From assembly GCF_009827335.1 (NCBI RefSeq), contig NZ_WTYH01000001.1, positions 1,302,001 to 1,366,000 of the forward strand: a stretch of 64,000 nucleotides of DNA. The letters run 5' to 3'. Within the stretch, counting starts at the first letter, position 1. Each line of letters opens with the position of its first letter. This DNA comes from Aurantiacibacter arachoides (GTDB lineage Bacteria; Pseudomonadota; Alphaproteobacteria; Sphingomonadales; Sphingomonadaceae). A program made the position numbers and the translations under genes. A model generated the notes under the pieces. That model worked only from the letters and a program-made list of their open reading frames with translations, was not told where the DNA came from and did no database searches. This document shows, in pieces, positions 18,770-27,400 of this stretch.

Positions 18770-19302
18770 GCCTCGCTCGCTTGATATGGTCGTCGTTGAA
18801 AAGGCGCACGTTTGTATCTGGACCGGTCCGTGTCGGATCAAGGTTTCATATCGGCCTGTTGTCTTTCGTGAGCGCGTCAACAGATCTGGAAATCGGATCA
18901 GATGTCTATATCGGCAAATTCTGCTCAGTCCAATGCAATGGCCGCATCGGTTCTGGTACGCTCATCGCGAATAATGTGGGGATAGTCGGACGGCGTGATC
19001 ATAGATTCAAAACCGTTGGGTCATACGTTCGCCGGGCACCGTGGGTGGGCGACGATCATGATCTAGCGAGCCATCCCAAAAATAGCATCGAGATTGGAGT
19101 CGATGTTTGGATCGGCTTCGGCGCGACTATACTGTCGGGTATCTGTATTGGCCGGGGCGCGATCATCGCGGCGGGATCGGTGGTGACCGAAGACGTTGAG
19201 CCTTACTCGATTATTTCCGGAAACCCCGCGCGCGTCGTCGGAAAGCGTTTCAATGTCGCGCAAATCGAAGAACATGAACGACTGCTCAAGGGATTGCCAT
19301 GA
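18766..19302 (+). CDS. Hexapeptide-repeat acyltransferase (acetyltransferase)
   Basis: A 178-residue left-handed beta-helix protein of the WbbJ/LbetaH type. The repeats are visible as LEIGSDVYIGKFCSVQ, GRIGSGTLIANNVGIVGRRD and IEIGVDVWIGFGATILSG followed by CIGRGAIIAAGSVV, with PYSIISGNPARVVGKRF closing the domain, and histidines near residues 100-125 (RRDH, DHDLASHP) suited to catalysis. It probably adds an O-acetyl group to an EPS sugar. The ATG at 18766 overlaps the preceding stop (ATGA) and its own stop overlaps the next gene. Confidence 0.88.
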   Translation: MSLARLIWSSLKRRTFVSGPVRVGSRFHIGLLSFVSASTDLEIGSDVYIGKFCSVQCNGRIGSGTLIANNVGIVGRRDHRFKTVGSYVRRAPWVGDDHDLASHPKNSIEIGVDVWIGFGATILSGICIGRGAIIAAGSVVTEDVEPYSIISGNPARVVGKRFNVAQIEEHERLLKGLP

Positions 19303-20432
19303 AGCGCGTCAGCTATGTCTTTCCCACCTCGCACCGTTTTCGGATTCCTTTTCATGAGGCTCTTCGTACGAAGCTGGCGGCAAAAGGAGTCGAATATCGC
19401 GTCATATATTCACCGCCCTCAAAGGCCAACATCCTTAAAAACGATGTAGCCGACATACCTTGGGGTCGGTGCGTTCCGATTACCAAAGCGTTTGGTTCGA
19501 GATTACAATGGCAACAAGCCTTAGTGCATACTGCAAAAGACGATCTAGTTATTGTTCAACAGGAAAGCTCGCTAGCGCTGAATTACGTGTTCCAGATTTG
19601 CCGCCAAGCGAAAATACCATCGCCTAAAATCGCCTTTTTCGGCCACGGTCGAAACTTCCAGGCCCGCAAGCCGGACAGTCTTGCCGAGCGTTGGAAGCGG
19701 TTCTGGGCAACCAAGGTCGACTGGTGGTTCGCTTATACTGACGAAACGCGGCGGCATATCGAATCCCTGGGCTTCCCGCCCGAGCGGATCACCGTTTTCA
19801 ACAACGCCGTTGACTCGTCGCAGGTCCGGGCTGACTATGCTTCCATCATGCCGGAACGGCTCGCTGAGCGACGGGAGGAGCTTGGGCTGAAGGGCGACAA
19901 CATCTGCATCTTCGTTGGCGGCATCTATGCGGACAAGCGCATCGCCTTTCTCGTCCAGGCCGCGCGCGCCATTCGCGCGCAGGTACCCGGTTTCGAGTTG
20001 GTCGTGGCCGGGGGGGGGCCGGAATCACCGCTGCTGGCCGAACTGACCCGCGACCTGTCCTGGATCAAGGTGGTCGGTCCGCGGTTCGGAGCCGACAAGG
20101 TGGAACTGATGGCGCTGGCCAGACTGTTCCTGATGCCCGGCCTCGTCGGCCTGGCGGTGGTGGATGCGGGGGCAGCGAACCTGCCCACCGTCACCACAGC
20201 CTTCCCCTGGCACAGCCCCGAAATTGCGTACATCGAGGACAGCAAGAGCGGTGTGATCGTGCCCGACTGGGAGGATGCGCAGGCCTATGCCGATGCCGTG
20301 GTCGCCCTACTCCGTGATCCGGTCAGGCTGTCCGCCATGCGTGCGGAGGCATCGCGCATGGCGGAATCCTTGACCATCGAGGCCATGGCAGAGCGCTTTG
20401 CCGAAGGCGTCCTCAAGGCGCTCGCCGCCTAA
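19299..20432 (+). CDS. Glycosyltransferase family 4 (GT-B fold)
   Basis: A 377-residue GT-B glycosyltransferase. The C-terminal domain shows ICIFVGGIYADKRIAFLVQA, VVAGGGPES, the KVVGPRFGADKVELMALARL segment and GLVGLAVVDAGAANLPTVTT, the acceptor/donor loop region of GT4 enzymes. The canonical EX7E is altered (MPGLVGLAVVDAG has no first Glu), so the exact family is uncertain. The first ~380 bases are AT-rich and the rest GC-rich, as though the gene were recombinant. Last gene of the plus-strand EPS arm. Confidence 0.85.
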   Translation: MKRVSYVFPTSHRFRIPFHEALRTKLAAKGVEYRVIYSPPSKANILKNDVADIPWGRCVPITKAFGSRLQWQQALVHTAKDDLVIVQQESSLALNYVFQICRQAKIPSPKIAFFGHGRNFQARKPDSLAERWKRFWATKVDWWFAYTDETRRHIESLGFPPERITVFNNAVDSSQVRADYASIMPERLAERREELGLKGDNICIFVGGIYADKRIAFLVQAARAIRAQVPGFELVVAGGGPESPLLAELTRDLSWIKVVGPRFGADKVELMALARLFLMPGLVGLAVVDAGAANLPTVTTAFPWHSPEIAYIEDSKSGVIVPDWEDAQAYADAVVALLRDPVRLSAMRAEASRMAESLTIEAMAERFAEGVLKALAA

Positions 20433-20445
20433 GCATGCCGTCCTG

Positions 20446-21545
20446 TCACAGCCGGTCCAGCCACCCTGCCGCCGAAAGGCCATCGACCAGCGGGGCGCCC
20501 ATAGCGTGCTGCGCGCAGATCGTCGGGTGCACGCCGTCGGGCAGAGAAGCGGCATTGGCTGGGAAGGCAGCGGCCTGGCTCACGTAGGTGACCATTGATG
20601 CCGCCTCCAGCGCCGCGGCATTGGCGGCGACTGTGCGAACCGCCGACAACGGGCTTTCCGGGGCATGGACCCTCGGGGGGCTGCCCGATCAGCACCATGC
20701 GCGTGGCGGGAAAAACCTCCCTCTTCCAGTCCAGCAGGACCTGCGAATTGGCCGCGCATCCGGCCCTACTGCCCTCGTTCGTCCCGAGCATCAGCTAGAT
20801 CAGGTTCGCCGGGCCGACATCAAACTCACCTAGCTGATTGGCGGAGATCGCGTGCGCGGTGCGCCACACGTGGTTGGCCCTTTGCGATCCGGCGATGGCG
20901 CTTCCCCTGCACCCGCAAAATCCGCTGCAGATGCACGTAGTACCAGTCGTTCCCGCTCGTCTGCCTGGTGCCGCCACCTTAGGGTTTTTACATCGCGGTC
21001 GTGTTGATGCTGTCGCCAATCACAGGCATGGTCTTTGGCGCGTTCAGGTCGAGATCAGGTTCGCAGCACTGGCGGTCTGCGGCACCGCCGTGTGCCGCGT
21101 GAAATTGATCGTATGCCCCTCGGCCGCGAAGCATGCGATGGCGATGGTCACCGTGCCGCTCAAGCCAAGGCCCACCAGCGCAACATGAGAAGCCGGCCCC
21201 ACCTAGCTGCCGATCAGCGCGGCATTGGTCCGCTGCACCCATACCTTGAAGAGGTGCGTGCTAAAGACGGTGTTAGACTCCGCCACAGCACCCACCCCGG
21301 CGGGGGCACGATGTCGCCCAGCGTGTCGTCAACGGCACAGGCACGCCCCACGTTGTTGCCCCAAGCATAGGTTTTGCTCGCCCGCCAGTCTTCGCGCAGC
21401 GACCTGTCGTGAAAGGAAGGGGCCGCCCTGCCCTCCACCGGAAGAGGACGGGTATGATCGATTGCATCCGCCTTCGCTGTGCGAAATTGATGGTGTCGCG
21501 AGGGACGTGGTCGGCGAGGCTGATTATCAGCAGGGCATTCACGGC
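20446..21545 (-). pseudogene. Decayed SGNH/GDSL hydrolase-like gene
   Basis: Fragments of one protein can be followed on the minus strand across at least three frames. They are YAWGNNVGRACAVDDTLGDI near 21340; SHVALVGLGLSGTVTIAIAC near 21160; the nucleophile motif MPVIGDSINTTA near 21010; GGGTRQTSGNDWYYVHLQRI near 20960; FDVGPANLI, a TAG at about 20798, then LMLGTNEGS; and finally LPDGVHPTICAQHAMG, which holds the catalytic D-x2-H, ending at 20446. Frameshifts (one near 20668) and several stops make it non-functional. The gene was probably a secreted or particle-associated esterase. It separates the two EPS gene arms. Confidence 0.75.
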
Positions 21546-21644
21546 GCGTATCCTTTTCGAGGTGTCGCGCTGCTACAACGAAGGATAGCGTATAGGACAG
21601 CGAGTTTTTCAAACTAGATTTGCGGGACACGGCGAGTGGACCGG

Positions 21645-23048
21645 TTATAAAGATTTGCGAACCCAATATGATCGAAGAAAATAGAGCGGAACAACGTACG
21701 AAACGCAGCCGCAGAAAATGGCGCCACCAATCAACAAAATTGACGGAGTATGCGGTGGGACAAAGTACAGAACCAATGACGTTCCCACTATCATCACTCC
21801 AGTAATCACGGCAGGGAACCACATATCATCAATTAATTCCCTCAGAAAACAGAGAAGGCCCCGATCTAGCCGGGAACCAACAAAGATCAAAAAACTCATT
21901 ACAGAGCGTATTGAGAATATACACGCAATATATGTCAGACCAGAAGACGCGAATGGAATCAGAAGGAGCAATCCGATTACAAACTCCCATACTCGGATCG
22001 CAAGCAATCGAGAATACTCACCTAAAAGTATCTTTCTAGCCCTATCAACCGATACTAAGCAGCTAAATATACCGCCTATGACCATAAAAGGAATCAGACG
22101 CGCGGAATCAGTCCAGTCTTCGCCGAAAATTTCGGGTACAAGCAAATTTGCGACAAGACCAAAACCTACAAAGCACGGAAAAACGACCAGACTTTGAGCG
22201 AAAAGCAGAGGCGACGCTTTCTCGCTCCCACCATTCTGATCGATGCGCGAAGATGTCACCAAGAAAATCTTATCAAAAGAGCTACCCACTAAATCCTGCA
22301 ATATCTGAATGAGCCGTTTAGCTAAAGAATAAATTCCTGTTCCATTCGCACCCACCACAAAACCTAAGAGCAAAATGTCAAGCCGATTAGTTAGAACATT
22401 TAAAGCCGTTCCGACCAAAACAGAGCGCATGCCTACAATCTCCTTCGCGGTGCCGGAGTAAGTCGCAATACGCACTTGCGGAAACAAGTATCGTCTCAAC
22501 GTCAGCAGAATAAAAGATATATGATAAGCAGCTAATTGCCCGACAAAACTCCAATAGCCATAACCTCTATAGGCAAGTGATATACCAACGACCGCACCAA
22601 TAAATGTTGATATACTTGTAAAAAAGGCTAACCTCGAAGCCGGCGCGCTAAACAACAAAAGCGCTCGCGACGGAATTGTAGCCGATTGTAAAAATACAAC
22701 GAATGCCATCGCAATTACGAGGAAGGCTAGCTCCCGGTAGTCGTATGCCAAGGAAAGGGGGTAGCCGAGTGCTGCGATAGCTAAGGAAAATATGGCACCA
22801 GCTACAATCGAAACGCCGACTGAGTTGCTTGGTAACGCCCCATTTTTAGCCGCTTTCGCAAGAAGCACATTCTCCACAGCATCGCCATAAAGTTTATCTG
22901 CAAAAATTAGCGCTGATGAGGCAATCGCGTAAATGCCATACTCAGCGACCGATATTAGCCCAACAATTATTGAAAATGACACAAAGACAATGCCATTGTA
23001 GACCCAGCGGGCCGCAAGCAGCCAAGCAACCCGGTTAAAAAGACTCAT
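21645..23048 (-). CDS. Wzx-type polysaccharide flippase
   Basis: A MATE/MOP-superfamily flippase of 467 residues with about 12-14 hydrophobic spans, which moves lipid-linked repeat units to the periplasmic face. Typical N-terminus: NRVAWLLAARWVYNGIVFVS, then SVAEYGIYAIASSALIF. The start MSLFNRV at 23048 is chosen because it falls just after the preceding stop (23057); an in-frame ATG at 23087 would overlap that gene by about 30 bases. The gene is strikingly AT-rich compared with the core. Last gene of the minus-strand EPS operon. Confidence 0.9.
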   Translation of the reverse strand: MSLFNRVAWLLAARWVYNGIVFVSFSIIVGLISVAEYGIYAIASSALIFADKLYGDAVENVLLAKAAKNGALPSNSVGVSIVAGAIFSLAIAALGYPLSLAYDYRELAFLVIAMAFVVFLQSATIPSRALLLFSAPASRLAFFTSISTFIGAVVGISLAYRGYGYWSFVGQLAAYHISFILLTLRRYLFPQVRIATYSGTAKEIVGMRSVLVGTALNVLTNRLDILLLGFVVGANGTGIYSLAKRLIQILQDLVGSSFDKIFLVTSSRIDQNGGSEKASPLLFAQSLVVFPCFVGFGLVANLLVPEIFGEDWTDSARLIPFMVIGGIFSCLVSVDRARKILLGEYSRLLAIRVWEFVIGLLLLIPFASSGLTYIACIFSIRSVMSFLIFVGSRLDRGLLCFLRELIDDMWFPAVITGVMIVGTSLVLYFVPPHTPSILLIGGAIFCGCVSYVVPLYFLRSYWVRKSL

Positions 23049-23056
23049 CTTGCCGC

Positions 23057-24139
23057 TCAATGTGAATGTTCCCAAGGACGCTCCCAATCACTGATCAAAA
23101 TTCGATCGAGCAACTGACCAGCTCCATCCTTCATTCGAATGATCGCCCTCGGGTTGGGCGCCACCGAAAGTTCGGTTACGTTAGACAGATTCGAGCCATC
23201 TTGCGCAATCAGCCTCTCTGCAATTTCAAGATCTTCGAACATCCCGATTATCTTTTGATCTCGATCATAATTTGTAAGCGCCACTGTGTTTGCGTTGCCA
23301 ATCAAACCGAAAATCAAAACGTGAAGTCGATTACTCAGAAGCCAGTCCGCGCCCTGATAGATGGCGATAAACTTGTCGATCTCAGTTTCCGGAGCTGTTA
23401 AGCTAACCTGCCGATCAGAAGAAAGAACGCTGGCCAGGTCTTTCGCAAAGCTACGGTCGAACTCCACTTGGACAGCTATTACAACACTAAGCTTCCGGCC
23501 CCTGTCTACCATTTGCAAAAATTTTTGAACCGTGGCTGTGATGATAGCAGCTTCTGTCGCGTCACGAGATCGAAAGCTCAAGACGGCATAGGAGCCCTCA
23601 GCTTCTTCCCCAGCCACAGGCTCGAGCATGAATGCGAAGTCAGGGAAGAACCCGACATTCTCCAATCCCAAGGCCCTCGCGTAGGCTAGGGATGTGCTAT
23701 CGCGCAGGCCGATGAAATCAATACTCTCATGACGCTTTCTAAATGGAATTTCAATCGACGGCAATACCGGCGAAAATGAACAACCCAGTCTGATTATTCG
23801 AACCCCAATCTTACGAAGGGAGGCGTAAACAAAACGAAATAGTAATTCCTTCAATGGTCGATAGGGATAGTCATAGCCTCCTAAACCCCCGGGTACGAGA
23901 AATAGATAGACGGAGAGGCCGCGGAGAGACTGAAAAATGAGGTTCGCCCAAAACGTCTTGGGGGAAACAATCTCTTGAGGGTAAAGCTGCAAACCATTTA
24001 CAAACGCATCTGGAACGCCAGACACGTTCACGTGCAACACCCCCCTTTGCCGAAGCAGCTTGATACACTCCCGATTGATAGCCAAGTCACCGGTATTCTC
24101 GTATTGAGTGCGCACCAAAAAGAAAATCATAGCGCTCAT
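23057..24139 (-). CDS. Polysaccharide pyruvyl transferase family protein
   Basis: A 360-residue member of the CsaB/WcaK/AmsJ family, which adds pyruvate ketals from phosphoenolpyruvate to exopolysaccharide sugars. Visible features are the N-terminal RTQYENTGDLAINRE, LFLVPGGLGGYDYP, a mid-protein DFIGLRDSTSLAYARAL, and the C-terminal ADWLLSNRLHVLIFGLIGN, the conserved SxRxH region. It predicts a pyruvylated, acidic polymer. It overlaps the upstream polymerase-like gene by 4 bases. Strongly AT-rich. Confidence 0.88.
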   Translation of the reverse strand: MSAMIFFLVRTQYENTGDLAINRECIKLLRQRGVLHVNVSGVPDAFVNGLQLYPQEIVSPKTFWANLIFQSLRGLSVYLFLVPGGLGGYDYPYRPLKELLFRFVYASLRKIGVRIIRLGCSFSPVLPSIEIPFRKRHESIDFIGLRDSTSLAYARALGLENVGFFPDFAFMLEPVAGEEAEGSYAVLSFRSRDATEAAIITATVQKFLQMVDRGRKLSVVIAVQVEFDRSFAKDLASVLSSDRQVSLTAPETEIDKFIAIYQGADWLLSNRLHVLIFGLIGNANTVALTNYDRDQKIIGMFEDLEIAERLIAQDGSNLSNVTELSVAPNPRAIIRMKDGAGQLLDRILISDWERPWEHSH

Positions 24140-25416
24140 TTTGCGATTTGCCTTTTTCCAGCGACAGCGACGATAAAAAATACAATCGTCATTAATTCGT
24201 TATAACGCGAGCCGATATTCATTACAGACAATCCGATAACGAAAACGACGCCGATCATTACGGGCAAATACGCCGTAGGAGGATGCACAAGCGAAAGCGC
24301 TCGCCGGCAATTTCTTAGAAAGGCGACCCCGATAGCAGAAAATAGGAGAAGTCCAAGCGCACCATTCTCTGCACAAATTTGGATAAGACCATTATGGAAG
24401 TGAGGCGCGCGATAATACTCGAAAGCCGAAAACCGTCTAAGAAAGAAGGCGCTATCGTCAAATATCCCTCCATATCCCCAGCCGAAAATCGGCCTTTCTC
24501 CAATATAGCTCGCACCGATCTCCCAAAGTTTTGTTCTTCCAGTTAAAGACAGATCCCTGCCAAGGACTGAAAATACTACGTCGATATGCATAAAAGCGAT
24601 TGTACCTGAAATCACTATCAATAAAGTGACTACAGTCGCTATGATCGCGCCATACGTTTTCTTGAAGACCTGGGGAAGCAGAATGGCGCAAAACAGAACG
24701 CTCAACCCCGCGAGAAGGCCAATGGAAGACCCGGATAAAAGTATAAGCGCCAAAGACATCGCACACAAATATAGACGTTTAGCCCTAGAAAATAATGTCA
24801 GGTTTAATGCGAGGGAAAGGGCGGAATACAATCCGGCGTAGATCTTATGGCTGAAGATACCTTGGGCAGGCACGAGTCCGATGATGCTTGATCGGTCAAT
24901 CGCATCAAAATATATCGCGTTTTTAAAACCTGCGAAGTATAAGAATATACTAATTGCTACGAGAATGTTTAATGTTTTGCATAAAATTTTAAAAGTCGTT
25001 CGAAGTCCGAGAACTCTTGCGCATGCAATTGCAAATCCTAAGTTAAACAAAAACGAGCTAGCATAGGCAAAATTTGATGCAGGATTGGAGGTCATAAACG
25101 TACTAAGTAGAACGTATAGCCCGAAGGATAGTGCAATTAGCTCCCGCCGAGAAACAAACTTGACGTTCGCAGATATTATTAATGGAATCGATAGTACAAA
25201 TAGAAAGCCCCAAATTAACTGATACAGAGGTCCAGCGCTCTCGCCATCGTTTCCAAAGGCTGAAAGGATATTTGCCAGAGCACCAGCGGCACATGCGAAA
25301 TAGACTGAGACAAATAATTTTTGGAAACGCGCGATATCGATTTTGCCAGCGCTCGTTTGCAACACAATTTTCGTTGTCGGGTCGTGTGGTACCGGCGGAG
25401 TCTTGTAGGTGGTCAT
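24136..25416 (-). CDS. Wzy/O-antigen-ligase-like membrane protein (polymerase candidate)
   Basis: A 426-residue polytopic protein with about 11-12 hydrophobic helices and the O-antigen ligase/polymerase (PF04932-type) core: LILLSGSSIGLLAGLSVLFC, then GRDLSLTGRTKLWEIGASYI, and PIFGWGYGG followed later by APHFHNGLIQICAENGALGL. The His in the HFHNG motif is typical of ligase/polymerase active loops. The start at 25416 gives an ATGA overlap with the upstream GT2 gene. This is one of two such proteins in the locus. I favour it as the Wzy polymerase because it lies next to wzx and the pyruvyltransferase, but the assignment could be reversed. AT-rich. Confidence 0.85.
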   Translation of the reverse strand: MTTYKTPPVPHDPTTKIVLQTSAGKIDIARFQKLFVSVYFACAAGALANILSAFGNDGESAGPLYQLIWGFLFVLSIPLIISANVKFVSRRELIALSFGLYVLLSTFMTSNPASNFAYASSFLFNLGFAIACARVLGLRTTFKILCKTLNILVAISIFLYFAGFKNAIYFDAIDRSSIIGLVPAQGIFSHKIYAGLYSALSLALNLTLFSRAKRLYLCAMSLALILLSGSSIGLLAGLSVLFCAILLPQVFKKTYGAIIATVVTLLIVISGTIAFMHIDVVFSVLGRDLSLTGRTKLWEIGASYIGERPIFGWGYGGIFDDSAFFLRRFSAFEYYRAPHFHNGLIQICAENGALGLLLFSAIGVAFLRNCRRALSLVHPPTAYLPVMIGVVFVIGLSVMNIGSRYNELMTIVFFIVAVAGKRQIAK

Positions 25417-26249
25417 ACGTAAGAGGCCGATTTTGCGGCGAAACAATCTTGCCACCTGGAGGAGGGTAAACAGCTGCCCGGTAATAGACCGTAAGGGATG
25501 TCCACCTTGCGCAATTGCTCGGCAACAGATATCGCGGGTGATTGGTACCCGCGCGATGGCTTCGCCAGACTGCCTTCGGACACTCCAATTGTTCCAGGAA
25601 ACCCGGCGAATGGGATTCCCATGGTGCTAGCGCGCAAGCCGTACCCCACATCGTTCAGATTAAGGACGAAGCCAAGATCGTTCATGCCGAACTGGTGGGT
25701 GACGCGTTTGGGAACCAAAACGATATTGTGGTTGATGGTATCGACGCCTTGTGCGTCGCCGCCATAACCGTGCATTAGAAAAGAGATGGACGGGAAGCGC
25801 CGGTCCCATCGCCCTCCACCGTAGTTCTGCTTTCGGTCTGCACCCCTTGTCGCACCGAAAAGCATGAATTTCGAACTGCCGCCCGCGTCCTGAACATTCC
25901 AGGCCGCTTCGACAGTATCAAGCTCTTCATCGTCGAGTTTCACATCGTAATTCCACCACAGGAATCCGTCGACTTCGATCTCGATCGCCTTGCTCCGCGC
26001 CCTGTTAGGCCCCCCGTTCCAAAACGCATCGCCCCTTCCGGAAATGACGATGGTATCAGGTCGAACCTGCATCGCGCTAGCAACCGTATCATCGGCACAC
26101 GCATCATCGAGCAGGACCGGTACGATCTTTATAGTTATGGTGGAGGATATCGACCGCAGCGCGCGCACCGTCTTCTCGCGGCGATTGTGCGGGACGAGCG
26201 AGACGGCAATCCGCAGCGGCGCGGTTGCGCGCGAATCGTGCGGGCTCAT
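25413..26249 (-). CDS. Glycosyltransferase family 2
   Basis: A GT-A type transferase of 278 residues. The N-terminal nucleotide-sugar binding half shows LRIAVSLVPHNRREKTVRAL, VLLDDACADDT and the segment GDAFWNGGPNRA, with FLWWNYDVKLDDEEL as the likely metal-site region. This resembles rhamnosyl-/galactofuranosyl-type EPS transferases. The start overlaps the stop of the unknown protein gene (ATGA), and its stop overlaps the polymerase-like gene. GC content is near that of the core, unlike the downstream genes. Confidence 0.82.
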   Translation of the reverse strand: MSPHDSRATAPLRIAVSLVPHNRREKTVRALRSISSTITIKIVPVLLDDACADDTVASAMQVRPDTIVISGRGDAFWNGGPNRARSKAIEIEVDGFLWWNYDVKLDDEELDTVEAAWNVQDAGGSSKFMLFGATRGADRKQNYGGGRWDRRFPSISFLMHGYGGDAQGVDTINHNIVLVPKRVTHQFGMNDLGFVLNLNDVGYGLRASTMGIPFAGFPGTIGVSEGSLAKPSRGYQSPAISVAEQLRKVDIPYGLLPGSCLPSSRWQDCFAAKSASYV

Positions 26250-27400
26250 CTCGCCCCCCCCTCCGCCGAATACACCAGATCAAATGTACTCGGTCTCGCG
26301 GTCACCGCGGAAATAGCTACCAGTTCAAGGCGAGGTATTGCACAAGATGTCGAAGACTGGGTTTCGAATTCCTGCTTTCGGGACGTGATCACGCCGATTA
26401 CCTGCAGCCCGTTCGGGCAAGCGATGCGAAGGATTAGTTGGGGCAGCTCGCCCCCGTCCCTCGATATCGCCACCATGGCAAACTTACGGGCCGGTTGGGG
26501 ACGGATTGCCGGGACCAGGTGTCGAAATACGATTGTCTGAGAGCGCGAGCCTACGAATTCGATCCTGACCGTTGCATCGGCGCCATCAATCCCGAAAGAC
26601 TGTATTGAGTTGTTCTGCGGGAAGTTCCAGTTTGTCGGGAACGCATCGTTTGCCTCGACAGGCGCGAATTCGGGGCCGTGCTGACCAGCGATCCGATCAA
26701 GGTAGGCCAAACCTTCGGCATCCTGGTACTCGATCCCTTTTCTCATCAGACTAATGAAGTCTTCTGGGGGTATCCGAACAACCGTTTCGATTGCCTTCAG
26801 AAGCTCAACGCGGTTCTGGAAGGCGACTTGGTTCCCAATATTCCTGACGTTCGAGAGATAATCGGCCGCCCATGGCGGGTTCGACCTGAGATTGCTGGCA
26901 AGAAGGCTGCGCGTGCCCTCCTGACTTTCGAAAGCTGACAGAATGCCATAGAATTCTTCGGGCTCTTTTCCACGCCTCAGCAGAATATCGATGTTTCGCA
27001 ATATTCCGACGCCATTGTTTTGAGCCGCAGCACGAAGCAGCAAGTTGTACCGAGCATCCTGTGCGCGAAATCCAAGCCTATCGAGAAGAGCCCACCCGGC
27101 ATCCCCTTCCACCTCTCCACCTGCTTGCAAGGAAACAAGAACGCGGTTGAGGAGATTTGCCGATAGGGGCCGCGTGGCTAAGTCCTCGCGCAAGTCGGCT
27201 ACTTCGGCAGGTCTCAGTGCACTTCGCGTGTCACTATTGCTAATGAGCGCGCGCGTTTCAATGATCGCTCGCCTCTCCGCAATAAGCGCTAAATCACCAA
27301 TTACGAAGAAGAGAAGAAGGGGCAGAACAAATACGACCGCCTTTATGTCGAGGTGAGATGTCCGCTCCGGCCCTTTCCCCTCATCGATAGTTGTATTCAT
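26246..27400 (-). CDS. Unknown membrane-anchored protein of the EPS operon
   Basis: A 384-residue protein with one N-terminal transmembrane segment (AVVFVLPLLLFFVIGDLALI, about residues 20-42). A helical, probably repeat-like region (about 60-260, rich in ALLDRLGFRAQDARYNLLLR-type units) and a beta-rich C-terminal domain (IVFRHLVPAIRPQPARKFAM onward) with two cysteines follow. Topology suggests most of it is periplasmic. I do not recognise the family. The start MNTTIDEG at 27400 overlaps the end of the Wzc-type kinase gene by 20 bases, so it should be co-translated with it; an in-frame ATG at 27439 is less likely. It may be an assembly or polymer-modifying factor. Confidence 0.7.
   Translation of the reverse strand: MNTTIDEGKGPERTSHLDIKAVVFVLPLLLFFVIGDLALIAERRAIIETRALISNSDTRSALRPAEVADLREDLATRPLSANLLNRVLVSLQAGGEVEGDAGWALLDRLGFRAQDARYNLLLRAAAQNNGVGILRNIDILLRRGKEPEEFYGILSAFESQEGTRSLLASNLRSNPPWAADYLSNVRNIGNQVAFQNRVELLKAIETVVRIPPEDFISLMRKGIEYQDAEGLAYLDRIAGQHGPEFAPVEANDAFPTNWNFPQNNSIQSFGIDGADATVRIEFVGSRSQTIVFRHLVPAIRPQPARKFAMVAISRDGGELPQLILRIACPNGLQVIGVITSRKQEFETQSSTSCAIPRLELVAISAVTARPSTFDLVYSAEGGAR

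Noticed and set aside
25182..25469. Plus-strand frame opposite the polymerase-like gene
   Set aside because: It is short, has no ribosome-binding site or domain, and lies antisense to a multi-span protein with a clear family core.
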